Assembly: GCA_963781195.1 (NCBI GenBank) | Contig: CAWAEZ010000011.1 | Coordinates: 744,001-808,000 of the forward strand | Length of the DNA stretch: 64,000 bases | Direction of reading: 5' to 3' | DNA from: JAJPKK01 sp963781195 | Lineage (GTDB): Bacteria > Pseudomonadota > Alphaproteobacteria > Rhizobiales > Xanthobacteraceae | In this document: piece after piece, positions 1 to 8,805 of the stretch | Position numbering within the stretch: the stretch's first letter is position 1 | How the letters are laid out: each line of letters begins with the position of its first letter | Translations under genes and position numbers: made by a program | Notes under the pieces: model-generated | Seen by the model: only the letters and a program-made list of their open reading frames with translations | Database searches by the model: none | Told to the model about the DNA's origin: nothing

Positions 1-660
1 GCATTGTCGGCACGCGACCGCTACAAGCTGATCATCGGCACGGTCATCCCCCGCCCCATCGCATTCGTGACGACCGTGAACGAGCATGGCCGCGTCAACG
101 CCGCACCCTACAGCTTCTTCAACTGTCTCTCGGCCGATCCCGCGATCGTCGCCATCGGCGTCGAGAACAAGCCGGATATGCGCTACAAGGACACCGCGCA
201 CAATGTGCGCGTCACCGAGCAGTTCACCGTCAACATCGTCGACCACGCTCTCGTCGAGGCGATGAACGTCTGCGCCATCGCATTTCCCTCCGAGACCGAC
301 GAACTCGCAATGGCCGGACTGACCGCGGTGCCCGGCACCCATGTCCGCTGTCCGCGCATCGCCGAGGCACCCGCCGCGCTGGAATGCCGGCGCTACATCA
401 CCCTCGAAGTGGGACGTTCCCGCGAGATCATTCTGGGGGAGGTGCTCGGCATGTTCATCCGGGCCGACGCCGTCGATCCCGTCACCAAATACGTCGACCA
501 GAAGAAGATGGACGCCATCGGCCGCATGGGCGGTCACGGCTATGCCTCGACCCGCGACCAGTTCGATCTCAAGACCTTGCCGCTCGCGGAATGGACCCGC
601 CGTCACCCGCTCGCGGTTGCTGCGGCAGAACCGCTGGATGGAATTTCAGGAAGGAGATGA
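1..660 (+). CDS. Flavin reductase family protein (5' partial)
   Basis: The reading frame is open from the first base of the window, so the true start lies upstream. The visible 219 residues open with a PRPIAFVTTVNEHG-type segment followed by NAAPYSFFN, which is the FMN-binding signature of the flavin reductase / DIM6-NTAB split-barrel family. Members bind FMN and either reduce free flavin for a partner monooxygenase or act as small flavoproteins. The stop overlaps the upstream ATG of the following binding-protein gene (657-660), and the ribosome site of that gene lies inside this one, so the two are co-transcribed. The substrate or partner cannot be told from sequence. Family assignment is secure; role is not. 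Confidence 0.85.
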   Translation, partial: ALSARDRYKLIIGTVIPRPIAFVTTVNEHGRVNAAPYSFFNCLSADPAIVAIGVENKPDMRYKDTAHNVRVTEQFTVNIVDHALVEAMNVCAIAFPSETDELAMAGLTAVPGTHVRCPRIAEAPAALECRRYITLEVGRSREIILGEVLGMFIRADAVDPVTKYVDQKKMDAIGRMGGHGYASTRDQFDLKTLPLAEWTRRHPLAVAAAEPLDGISGRR

Positions 661-662
661 CC

Positions 663-1757
663 ATGGACAAAGTCGATTTCACACGTCGTGGATTTCTCGG
701 CGCCACCGCTGCCTCGACCCTCTTCGCCGCCGGCGTGACGCCGGGCCGGGCCGCCACCACCGTCGGCTTCATCTATGTGGGGCCGCGCGACGACTGGGGC
801 TGGAACCAGGCTCACGCCGTCGCCGCCAAGGCGCTCAAGGACAGCGGCATCAACGTGATCGAGGAAGAGAACGTGCCGGAGACCGACGCGGTCTCGAAGT
901 CGATGGAGTCGATGATCAAGCTCGACGGGGCGACGCTCATCTTTCCGACCTCGTTCGGGTACTTCGATCCCTTCATGATCGACATGGCGAAGAAGTATCC
1001 CAACGTCGAGTTCCGTCATCCGACCTCGCTGTGGGACAAGTCCAAGCATCCGCCCAATGCCGGCGGCTACTTCTGCTACCTCGACCAGGCACATTACGTC
1101 GACGGCATCGCCGCCGGCCTCTCGACCAAGTCGAACAAGATCGGCTTCGTCGCCGCAAAGCCCATCGCGCTCGTGCTGCGCAACGTCAATTCGTTCCTGA
1201 TGGGCGTCAAGAAGGTCAATCCCGCCGCGGAAGTCCGGCTCATCATTACCGGAGATTGGTCGCTGCCGGTGCGCGAAGCGGAGTCGACCAACGCCCTGAT
1301 CGATGCCGGCTGCGACGTGATCGCCTGCCACGTCGACAGTCCCAAGGTGGTCGTCGAGCGCGCCGAGGGGCGCGGGGTCAAGACCTGCGGCCACAATGCC
1401 GATCAGAGCGCACTCGCGCCCAAGGGCTTCATCACCGGAGCCGAGCTCAAATGGGGCACGGTCTACACGAGCTACGCCGCCCTTATCTCCAAGGGTCAGA
1501 AGCTGCCGAACATCAACGAGGGCGGCTACGACAAGGACATGGTGAAGAGCACGGCGTTCGGTGCCGGCGCCAGCGAGCCGGCGCGTAAAGCCGTCGCCGC
1601 GGCAATCGCCGACCTCAAGGCGGGCAAACCGATCTTCGTCGGCCCACTCAAGGACAACAGGGGCAACGTCGTCATCGGTAAGACGCTGGGACTTTACGAT
1701 GGCGTGTTGTGGCAGACCAATTATCTGCTGGACGGCATCGTCGGCTCGATCACCTGA
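663..1757 (+). CDS. BMP family ABC transporter substrate-binding protein, Tat-exported
   Basis: A 364-residue periplasmic binding protein of the basic membrane protein (BMP/PnrA) family, whose known members bind nucleosides or related bases. It opens with a twin-arginine signal (TRRGFLGATAAS) and a hydrophobic stretch, with mature protein from about residue 28. The family segments YVGPRDDWGWNQAHAV and TSFGYFDPF are clear. I prefer ATG 663 over ATG 657 because AGGAG at 652-656 sits six bases before 663 but touches 657. It is strikingly similar along its length to the binding protein at 55342-56448, yet no BMP permease or ATPase genes lie beside it. It may therefore feed a transporter encoded elsewhere, possibly the one at 49893-55257. 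Ligand unproven. Confidence 0.9.
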   Translation: MDKVDFTRRGFLGATAASTLFAAGVTPGRAATTVGFIYVGPRDDWGWNQAHAVAAKALKDSGINVIEEENVPETDAVSKSMESMIKLDGATLIFPTSFGYFDPFMIDMAKKYPNVEFRHPTSLWDKSKHPPNAGGYFCYLDQAHYVDGIAAGLSTKSNKIGFVAAKPIALVLRNVNSFLMGVKKVNPAAEVRLIITGDWSLPVREAESTNALIDAGCDVIACHVDSPKVVVERAEGRGVKTCGHNADQSALAPKGFITGAELKWGTVYTSYAALISKGQKLPNINEGGYDKDMVKSTAFGAGASEPARKAVAAAIADLKAGKPIFVGPLKDNRGNVVIGKTLGLYDGVLWQTNYLLDGIVGSIT

Positions 1758-1864
1758 CGCGATGCGGCGATCGGCCGCGTAAACGGTGACGTCAGCGCCG
1801 CGCTTGTTGCCGGCGATCGATGCACGGCGCTCGTTTGGACGGCCGCCGGGCCCGATGATCGGGA

Positions 1865-1888
1865 ATGGCCGGGCGCAAGCCCGGCCAT
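1865..1888. repeat. Short palindrome, possible terminator
   Basis: A perfect 10-bp inverted repeat (ATGGCCGGGC, loop GCAA, GCCCGGCCAT) lies 107 bases after the binding-protein stop. It has no T run. Similar GCCCGGCCAT hairpins are common between genes in Hyphomicrobiales. It could end transcription or be a repeat-family member. Confidence 0.5.
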
Positions 1889-2027
1889 CAGCGTATCGAC
1901 GGGGCATGGACGCGCCTCAACGACATCATGCTCCCGGCCGCCGTCCTTGCCTTCCCTGACACGCAAAACCGATTACAATGGCGGCAACGCCAACGTGACT
2001 GGCAAGAGACGACAGGGAGGAAGCATC

Positions 2028-3293
2028 GTGACAGATCGACCGGACAGTCCTGAGCAGATAGCGGGCAACGGCCTGCTGCACCGCCGCATGTTTCTGGCAG
2101 CGGGCGCAGCGGCGGCGGGCGCGAGCGCGGTGCCGTCGAGCGTCAGCGCGGAGCCGCTGCCGGTCGAACCGTGGATGAAGCTTCCCGGCGCCGGGTTCAA
2201 CGGCTATGGCCAGCCTTCCAAGTTCGAGGACAAGGTGGCCCGGACCTGGGCGTCGGCCCCGGGCACCACCGGCACCGGATCGTCGCGCACGCCGCACCAC
2301 AAGCTCGACGGCATGATCACGCCGAGCGGGCTGCATTACGAGCGCTCCCACAGCGGCATCCCCGACATCAATCCCGATCTGCACCGCGTGGTCGTCCACG
2401 GCCTGGTGAAACGTCCGCTGGTGTTCACCCTCGACGATCTCACGCGCTATCCGATGACCTCGCGCATCTCCTTCGTCGAATGCGCCGGCAACAGCGGCAT
2501 CCTGTTCCAGAAAGATCCGGCAAAGGCCAACGTGCAGGGAATCCACGGCCTGCTGTCGTGCTCGGAATGGACCGGCGTGAAGCTGTCGGTGCTGCTCGAT
2601 GAGGCCGGCGTCGATCCGGGCGCCAAGTGGGTGCTCGCCGAAGGCGCCGACGCCTCCGGCATGAGCCGCAGCTTCCCGATCGAGAAGGCGATGGATGACG
2701 CGATCGTAGCGCTCTACCAGAACGGCGAGCGGGTGCGTCCTTCCAACGGCTATCCGGTCCGCCTGCTGCTGCCCGGCTTCGAAGGCAACATGAACGTCAA
2801 ATGGCTCCGCCGCATCAAGCTCACGGACGGGCCGACCATGACCAAGGACGAGACGTCGAAATACACGGTGACCCTGCCGACCGGGAAATCGCTGCAGTTC
2901 GTCTTCCCCATGGAGGCGAAGTCGGTGATCACCCACCCTTCACCCGATCTCACCATGCGCGGGCCGGGGCTCTATGAAATCTCCGGCCTCGCCTGGTCGG
3001 GTTACGGCAAGATCGCCAAGGTCGAGGTATCGGCCGACGGCGGCAAGAGCTGGGGCCTCGCCGCCCTGCAGGAGCCGGTGCTATCCAAGGCGCTCACCCG
3101 GTTCCGGATGCCGTGGCGGTGGGACGGCGCGCCGGTCACACTGCAGAGCCGCTCGACCGACGAGACCGGCTACGTCCAGCCGACCCGCGAACAGCTCATC
3201 GCTTTGCGTGGCGACCGCGGCAACTATCACAACAACATGATCACGAGCTGGTCCGTCTCCGACAAGGGCGAGGTGAAGAATGTCTATGCGTGA
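2028..3293 (+). CDS. soxC: Sulfite dehydrogenase molybdenum subunit, SoxC-like
   Basis: A 421-residue molybdopterin enzyme of the sulfite oxidase family. A Tat-type signal (HRRMFLAAG, residues 18-26) leads to a sulfite-oxidase Moco domain with the Mo-ligand cysteine in FVECAGNSG (about C152), then a C-terminal dimerisation domain starting near GLYEISGLAWSGYGKI. SoxC works with the cytochrome SoxD in the periplasm to oxidise sulfane sulfur or sulfite. I chose GTG 2028 because GGGAGGA precedes it by seven bases; in-frame starts further upstream lack this and would give a poor signal peptide. Its stop overlaps the downstream cytochrome gene by 14 bases, as in other soxCD or sorAB pairs. No other sox genes are in the window, so a stand-alone SorAB-like role is equally possible. 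Confidence 0.88.
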   Translation: MTDRPDSPEQIAGNGLLHRRMFLAAGAAAAGASAVPSSVSAEPLPVEPWMKLPGAGFNGYGQPSKFEDKVARTWASAPGTTGTGSSRTPHHKLDGMITPSGLHYERSHSGIPDINPDLHRVVVHGLVKRPLVFTLDDLTRYPMTSRISFVECAGNSGILFQKDPAKANVQGIHGLLSCSEWTGVKLSVLLDEAGVDPGAKWVLAEGADASGMSRSFPIEKAMDDAIVALYQNGERVRPSNGYPVRLLLPGFEGNMNVKWLRRIKLTDGPTMTKDETSKYTVTLPTGKSLQFVFPMEAKSVITHPSPDLTMRGPGLYEISGLAWSGYGKIAKVEVSADGGKSWGLAALQEPVLSKALTRFRMPWRWDGAPVTLQSRSTDETGYVQPTREQLIALRGDRGNYHNNMITSWSVSDKGEVKNVYA

Positions 3294-3804
3294 GCTCATC
3301 GCCGCCGCCGTGGTCGTTGCCCTCGGTTCGGCCGCGTTCGCCGAATCGCCCGATCTCGGCAAGCCCATCTCGCCCCAGGACCTCGCGTCATGGGACATCA
3401 GCATCGGCCCCCAGGGCGTCGGCCTGCCCCCCGGCAGCGGCACGCCGAAGCAGGGCGAGGAGATCTTCAACGCGAAATGCCAGGCCTGCCACGCCGCCAA
3501 GGGGGCCGGCGGGCCCAACGACCGTCTGGTGGGCGGCCAGGGCACGCTCGCCGGGGAAAAGCCGGCCGTGAAGACAGTGGGAAGCTACTGGCCCTACGCG
3601 ACGACCCTGTTCGACTATATCCGCCGCGCGATGCCCTATTACGAGTTGAAGTCCCTGACCAATGACGAGGTCTATGCCGTCGCCGCCTACGTCCTCAACC
3701 TGAACGGGGTGATCGGCGAAACCGAAACGCTCGACGCGCAGTCGCTGCCGAAGGTGAAGATGCCCAATCGGGACGGCTTCATCCCGTTTCATCGCGGCGA
3801 ATGA
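3280..3804 (+). CDS. One-heme c-type cytochrome, SoxD-like
   Basis: A 174-residue exported cytochrome c with a Sec signal peptide ending near AFAES and one heme site, CQACH, at residues 67-71. The segments SIGPQGVGLPPGSG before the heme and YVLNLNG after it are typical of the cytochrome that partners SoxC. It should take electrons from the upstream molybdenum subunit in the periplasm. Classical SoxD is much longer and has two heme domains; this protein is single-domain, closer to SorB-sized partners. It overlaps the upstream gene by 14 bases and is surely translated with it. Confidence 0.87.
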   Translation: MSMRELIAAAVVVALGSAAFAESPDLGKPISPQDLASWDISIGPQGVGLPPGSGTPKQGEEIFNAKCQACHAAKGAGGPNDRLVGGQGTLAGEKPAVKTVGSYWPYATTLFDYIRRAMPYYELKSLTNDEVYAVAAYVLNLNGVIGETETLDAQSLPKVKMPNRDGFIPFHRGE

Positions 3805-4116
3805 CGGCGGGAGAATGACGGCGGCACCATAGAGCAAGCGCGACGGCGCGGCCGCCCCTTCGAGGTGACGGCCGCGCCTCCCGCTTTGTGCCATCGAGCG
3901 ATCGCAGCGCCGACTGCCTCGGCGCACTCCGGCAAAACATCGACCAGGGCACGCCTCCCTCGAGCCGCGACGACGAACCCCCGAATGGTGGGCAGCGGCC
4001 CTCTGCGACGAAAGGGTAACGCCACCCTCTTTTGATGGGGCGGCAAACTGCAATAAGATCGTCACAACGACAGGTCGCATCGGGCGATCTCAAAACATTC
4101 GTCAGGAGGAAATCCC
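3805..4116. other. Intergenic region before the livK-like gene
   Basis: 312 bases without a gene. It contains a GC-rich hairpin (GGCGCGGCCG and CGGCCGCGCC, about 3845-3878) that could end the upstream operon, and a strong ribosome site CAGGAGGA (4103-4110) just before the next start. I see no sigma-54 motif and cannot assign a sigma-70 promoter with confidence. Confidence 0.5.
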
Positions 4117-5378
4117 ATGGCAAGCCCAGGCCTTGCGCGCGGCTTCGACCGGCGCACGCTGCTCCAGGCCGGTGCCGCAATCGGTGCCGTCCAGATCGCA
4201 TCCCCGTTCGTCATCTCCGCCCGCGGCGAAGACCCCGATCAAAATCGGGATGGTCGATCCGCTGACCGGCGTCTACGCCGCCGTCGCCCAGAACGAGGTG
4301 GTCGGCGCCAGGCTCGCGGTCGACACCATCAACGCCAAGGGCGGGGTGCTCGGCCGCCAGCTCGAGCTGCTGGTCGAGGACTCCGCAAACGACGTCGGCA
4401 CCGGGGTCCAGAAGACCCGCAAGCTGATCGAGCGCGACCAGGTCAATTTCATCATCGGCGACGTCAATTCCGGCATCGCCCAGGCGATGGCCCAGGTCAC
4501 GGCCGAGAAGAAGGTTCTCCACGTGGTCTCCGGCGGCCATACCGACGGCATCACCGGCAAGGACTGCAAGTGGAACGTCTTCCGCGTCTGCAACACCACG
4601 CGGATGGAGGCCAATTCCGTCTCCGACCTGTTGTTCAACAAGTACGGCAAGAAATGGCACTTCATCACGCCGGACTACGCCTTCGGCCACACGCTGCAGG
4701 AAGCCTGCGCGGCCAATCTCAAGAAGCTCGGCGGCACCGTCACCGGCAACGAGCTGGCGCCGCTCGGCACCAGCGATTTCTCGGCCTACCTGATCAAGGC
4801 GCGGGCCGCCAATCCCGACGTCCTGGTGCTGCTGCCGCAGGGCTCGGACATGGTCAACTGCCTCAAGCAGATCGTCCAGTTCGGCATCAACAGCCAGATC
4901 CACGTCGCCGGCACCCAGCAGGAGCTCGAGTCGCTCGAGGCGCTGCCGCCGGAAGCGCGCATCGGCATCTGGATGTTCGAATGGTACTGGAAACAGGCCG
5001 GGCATCGCCGCACCTCGCCGAGTTCGTCGCCGAGGTTCGCAAGCGCTCCGGCGGCAAGGTCCCGACCGCGCGCACTGGTTCGGCTACGCTTCGGTCTAGA
5101 CCTTCGCGCTGGCCGCCAACCGCGAGAAGACCCTCGACTCGGTCAAGCTCGCCCAGGCGCTCGGCGACTTCGAGCTGCCGCCCGAGGTCAAGCTGCAGCC
5201 CAACAAGGTCTACTACCGCAAGGGCGACCATCAACTGATGACCTCGGCCTTCGTCGGCGAGGCCCAGGCCAAGGGCTCCGATCCGGAGGACCTGTTCCGC
5301 GTCGACTCCATCGTGCCCGGCGACAAGACCTCGCCGCCGGTAACGGAGACCGGCTGCACCATGCAGTGGCCGGCCTGA
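4117..5378 (+). pseudogene. Branched-chain-type ABC transporter substrate-binding protein (frame broken)
   Basis: A LivK/urea-type periplasmic binding protein whose coding sequence is spread over three frames. The first 36 or so codons give a Tat signal (DRRTLLQAGAAIGAV). Near 4225 the frame moves and PIKIGMVDPLTG begins. It shifts again near 4999-5013 (KQAG to HLAEFVAEVRKRSGG) and near 5072, and an in-frame TAG stands at 5097-5099 where VYTFALAANREK would be expected. The last frame ends QWPA-stop at 5376-5378. Joined, it gives a normal protein of about 418 residues with no other damage. The length is consistent with five extra bases. Ribosome site CAGGAGGA lies six bases before ATG 4117. 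Either a pseudogene or a gene hit by sequence error; I favour error. Confidence 0.85.
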
Positions 5379-5404
5379 CGGACGGCCGCCCCGACGACGA
5401 CACC

Positions 5405-5429
5405 CGGCCCGGATACACCCTCCGGGCCG
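5405..5429 (+). terminator. Hairpin between livK and livH
   Basis: CGGCCCGGA and TCCGGGCCG form a perfect 9-bp stem with a 7-base loop, followed closely by GCGTTTTCGCG. It lies in the 110-base gap after the binding protein and may attenuate transcription into the permease genes, which would raise binding-protein output over permease output. Confidence 0.5.
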
Positions 5430-5488
5430 GCGCGTTTTCGCGATCCCTCCCCGCCCGCTTCGCAGCCCACGCGCTTCGACGGTGATCC

Positions 5489-6355
5489 ATGACGCAACTT
5501 CTGCTGTTCAACGTCACCAACGGGCTCATCATCGGCGCCTTCTACGTGCTGATGGCGCTCGGCCTTTCGCTGATCCTCAATCTGAGCAACGTCATCAATT
5601 TCGCCCATGGCGGGTTTCTCGTGATCGGCGGCTACATCGCCTACACGATCACGCCCTATGTCGGCTTCTGGGGCGCGCTGCTGCTGGCGCCGCTCCTGAC
5701 CGCGATCATCGGGCTCGTGGTCGAGCGCGTGCTGATCCGGCCGCTCTACGGCCGCGATCCGCTCTACAGCCTGCTGCTCACCTTCGGCCTCGCCTTCATC
5801 ATCGAGGACGGCACCCGCTTCATCTGGGGCGCGCAGGGCAAGCCGGTGACCATTCCGGCGTTTCTGGCGCAGCCGCTGAGCAACGAATCTGTTCTTCATC
5901 ACCGGCTACCGCCTGTTCATGGTGCGCGGTGGTGATGGTCGCGGTCGCGCTGCTGTTCGCTGCTGCTGCGCTACACCCGGCTCGGCATCCGCATCCGCGC
6001 CGGCACGCTCGATCTCGAGACCGTCGCCGCGCTCGGCATCAATGTGCAGATGCTGCGCTCGCTCAATTTCGCGCGTCGGCATTTTTCTCGCCGGGTCTCA
6101 GCGGCGTGCTCGCCGCCGGCCAGCTCGGGCTCGAGCCGACCATGGGCACCGGCCTGCTGATGCCGAGCTTCATCGCCATCATCGTCGGCGGCATCGGCAG
6201 CCTGCCGGGCACGCTGGTCGGCGGCCTGCTGATCGGCGTCGCCTCGGGCGTCACCGCGGTGTTTCTGCCGGCCGCCAGCGAGGCGGTGATCTACGTCATG
6301 ATGGCGGTGGTGCTGCTGATCCGGCCGCGCGGCCTGTTCGGCGAAGAAGGAATGA
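5489..6355 (+). pseudogene. Branched-chain-type ABC permease, LivH-like (frame broken)
   Basis: An inner-membrane permease of the LivH family. The first 133 residues are intact (MTQLLLFNVTNGLIIGAFYV onward, with several membrane helices). After QPLSNE the frame changes near 5891, 5924, 5951, 6071, 6095 and about 6345. Joining frames restores RYTRLGIRIRAGTLD, the usual cytoplasmic loop that contacts the ATPase, and the helices up to LLIRPRGLFGEEG. Six one-base insertions would bring the span back to 287 codons including the stop, the normal LivH size. The expected stop TGA overlaps the next gene's ATG, as in intact liv operons. Confidence 0.83.
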
Positions 6356-7328
6356 TGACGTTGAGCGCCGAACAAACCCGCAAGCTCGATCGTGCTGGTC
6401 GGCGATCTGGGCGATCCTGCTGCTCGCGCCCTACTGGATGGTGCCGCTCGGCGGCTACACCGCGCTCGGCACCCGCGTGCTGGTGCTCGGCGCTCGCCGC
6501 GATGTCGGTGAATTTCCTGCTCGGCTTCACCGGCGTGCTGTCGTTCGGCCACGCCGCCTATTTCGGCCTCGGCGCCTACGGCGCCGGGCTGACGCTGAAA
6601 TTCCTGGCGCATGAGCACGCCGCTGGCGCTGATCTGCTCGGCATGCTGCTCGGCCGGCGTCTGCGGCGCGCTGCTCGGCACGCTGATCGTGCGCCGGCGC
6701 GGCGTCTATTTCGCCATGGTGACGATCGCCTTCGGCCAGGTGTTCTACTACATCGCGTTCCAGTGGAGCTCGCTGACCGGCGGCGACGACGGGCTGCGCG
6801 GCTTCTCGCGCCAGCCGCTCGACTTCGGCCTGTTCAAGATCGACATCCTGTCCAACGCCAACGCGTTCTACTATCTTCGTGCTGTTCTGCTTCGCGCTCG
6901 GCGGTCGGCGGTCATGGGGTTCATCCTGCGCTCGCCGTTCGGCCGCACCATGATCGCGATCCGCGAGAACGAGCGCCGCGCCCGCTTCCTCGGCATTCCC
7001 GTCGAGCGGCACATCTGGATCGCGTTCACGCTGTCGTGCTTCTTCATGGGCTTTGCCGGCGCGCTCTACGCGCTGGTCAACAATTTCGCCGATCCGCGCG
7101 GCCTGCATTACAGCCAGTCCGGCGATTTCGTGATGATGGCGGTGATGGGCGGCATGCGCAGCTTCTGGGGCCCGCTGCTCGGCGCCGCCGTGTTCGTGGT
7201 GCTGCAGGATTATCTGTCCAGCATGACGGTCAACTGGATGTCGTTCGTCGGGCTGCTGTTCGTGCTGGTCGTGCTGTTCTTCCCGCGCGGGCTGCTCGGC
7301 TTCATCTGCCCGACGGCGCAAGGCATGA
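6352..7328 (+). pseudogene. Branched-chain-type ABC permease, LivM-like (frame broken)
   Basis: The second permease of the transporter. Recognisable blocks in different frames are APYWMVPLGGYTALG, NFLLGFTGVLSFGHAAYFGL, GVYFAMVTIAFGQVFYY and GRTMIAIRENERRARFLGI, the last two being hallmarks of LivM. Frame changes fall near 6388, 6405, 6492, 6610, 6635-6655 (three), 6875-6905 (three) and 7307, about eleven insertions. After removal the protein is about 321 residues, normal for LivM, and ends in TGA overlapping the start of the ATPase gene at 7325. No substitution to a stop codon is needed to explain the breakage. Confidence 0.83.
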
Positions 7329-8077
7329 ACGTTCTCGAAATCCAGAACGTCACCAAGCGGTTCGGCAATCTCGTCGCGGTGCGCGACGTCTCGCTCAACG
7401 TGGCGCAAGGGCGAGATGCGCGCCATCATCGGCCCGAACGGCGCCGGCAAGACCACCTTCTTCAACCTGATCAGCGGATTCTTTCCGCCGACCTCCGGCG
7501 CGATCGTGTTCGACGGCCGCGACATCACCGGCGCTGCCGACCCATCGGCGCGTCGCGCTCGGCATGGCGCGCACCTTCCAGATCACCGAGATCTTTCCCG
7601 AGCTGACGGTGTTCGAAAACGTCCGCATCGGCGCCGAGGTCGCCGGCGGCTACGGCCTGCGGCCCTGGATCAGCCGCGCCGAAGCCGCCGCGATCCACCG
7701 CACCGTCGAGGAGATGCTCAAGCTGGTGTCGGCTGGACACGCAAGGCCGACCGGCTGGTCGGCGAACTCGCCCATGGCGACCAGCGCTGCCGCCGAGATC
7801 GCGATGGCGCTGGCGCTGCAGCCCGCATCTGCTGCTGCTCGACGAGCCGACCGCCGGCATGGGCGACCAGGAAACCTACCAGATCACCCAGCTGATCCGC
7901 CGGCTGCACCGCGACAGCAACTACACCATCGTCCTGATCGAGCACGACATGCGCGTGGTGTTCCATCTCGCCGACCGCATCAGCGTGCTCGACCAGGGCG
8001 CGCATGCTGGCCGAAGGCACGCCGCAGGAGATCGCCGCCAACGCGGCCGTGCAGGCCGCCTATCTGGGTAAGGCCGC

Positions 8078-8081
<4 letters not shown>
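7325..8081 (+). pseudogene. Branched-chain-type ABC ATPase, LivG-like (frame broken)
   Basis: ATP-binding subunit of the same transporter. It starts MNVLEIQNVTKRFGN; the Walker A box GPNGAGKTT follows in another frame, then GMARTFQITEIFPELTVFEN, and later DEPTAGMGDQE (Walker B) and VLIEHDMRVVF (switch histidine). Seven one-base insertions near 7408, 7533, 7730, 7742, 7787, 7825 and 8001 account for the shifts and restore a 249-residue protein. The stop TGA 8079-8081 overlaps the next ATG by an ATGA junction. Confidence 0.83.
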
Positions 8082-8805
<724 letters not shown>

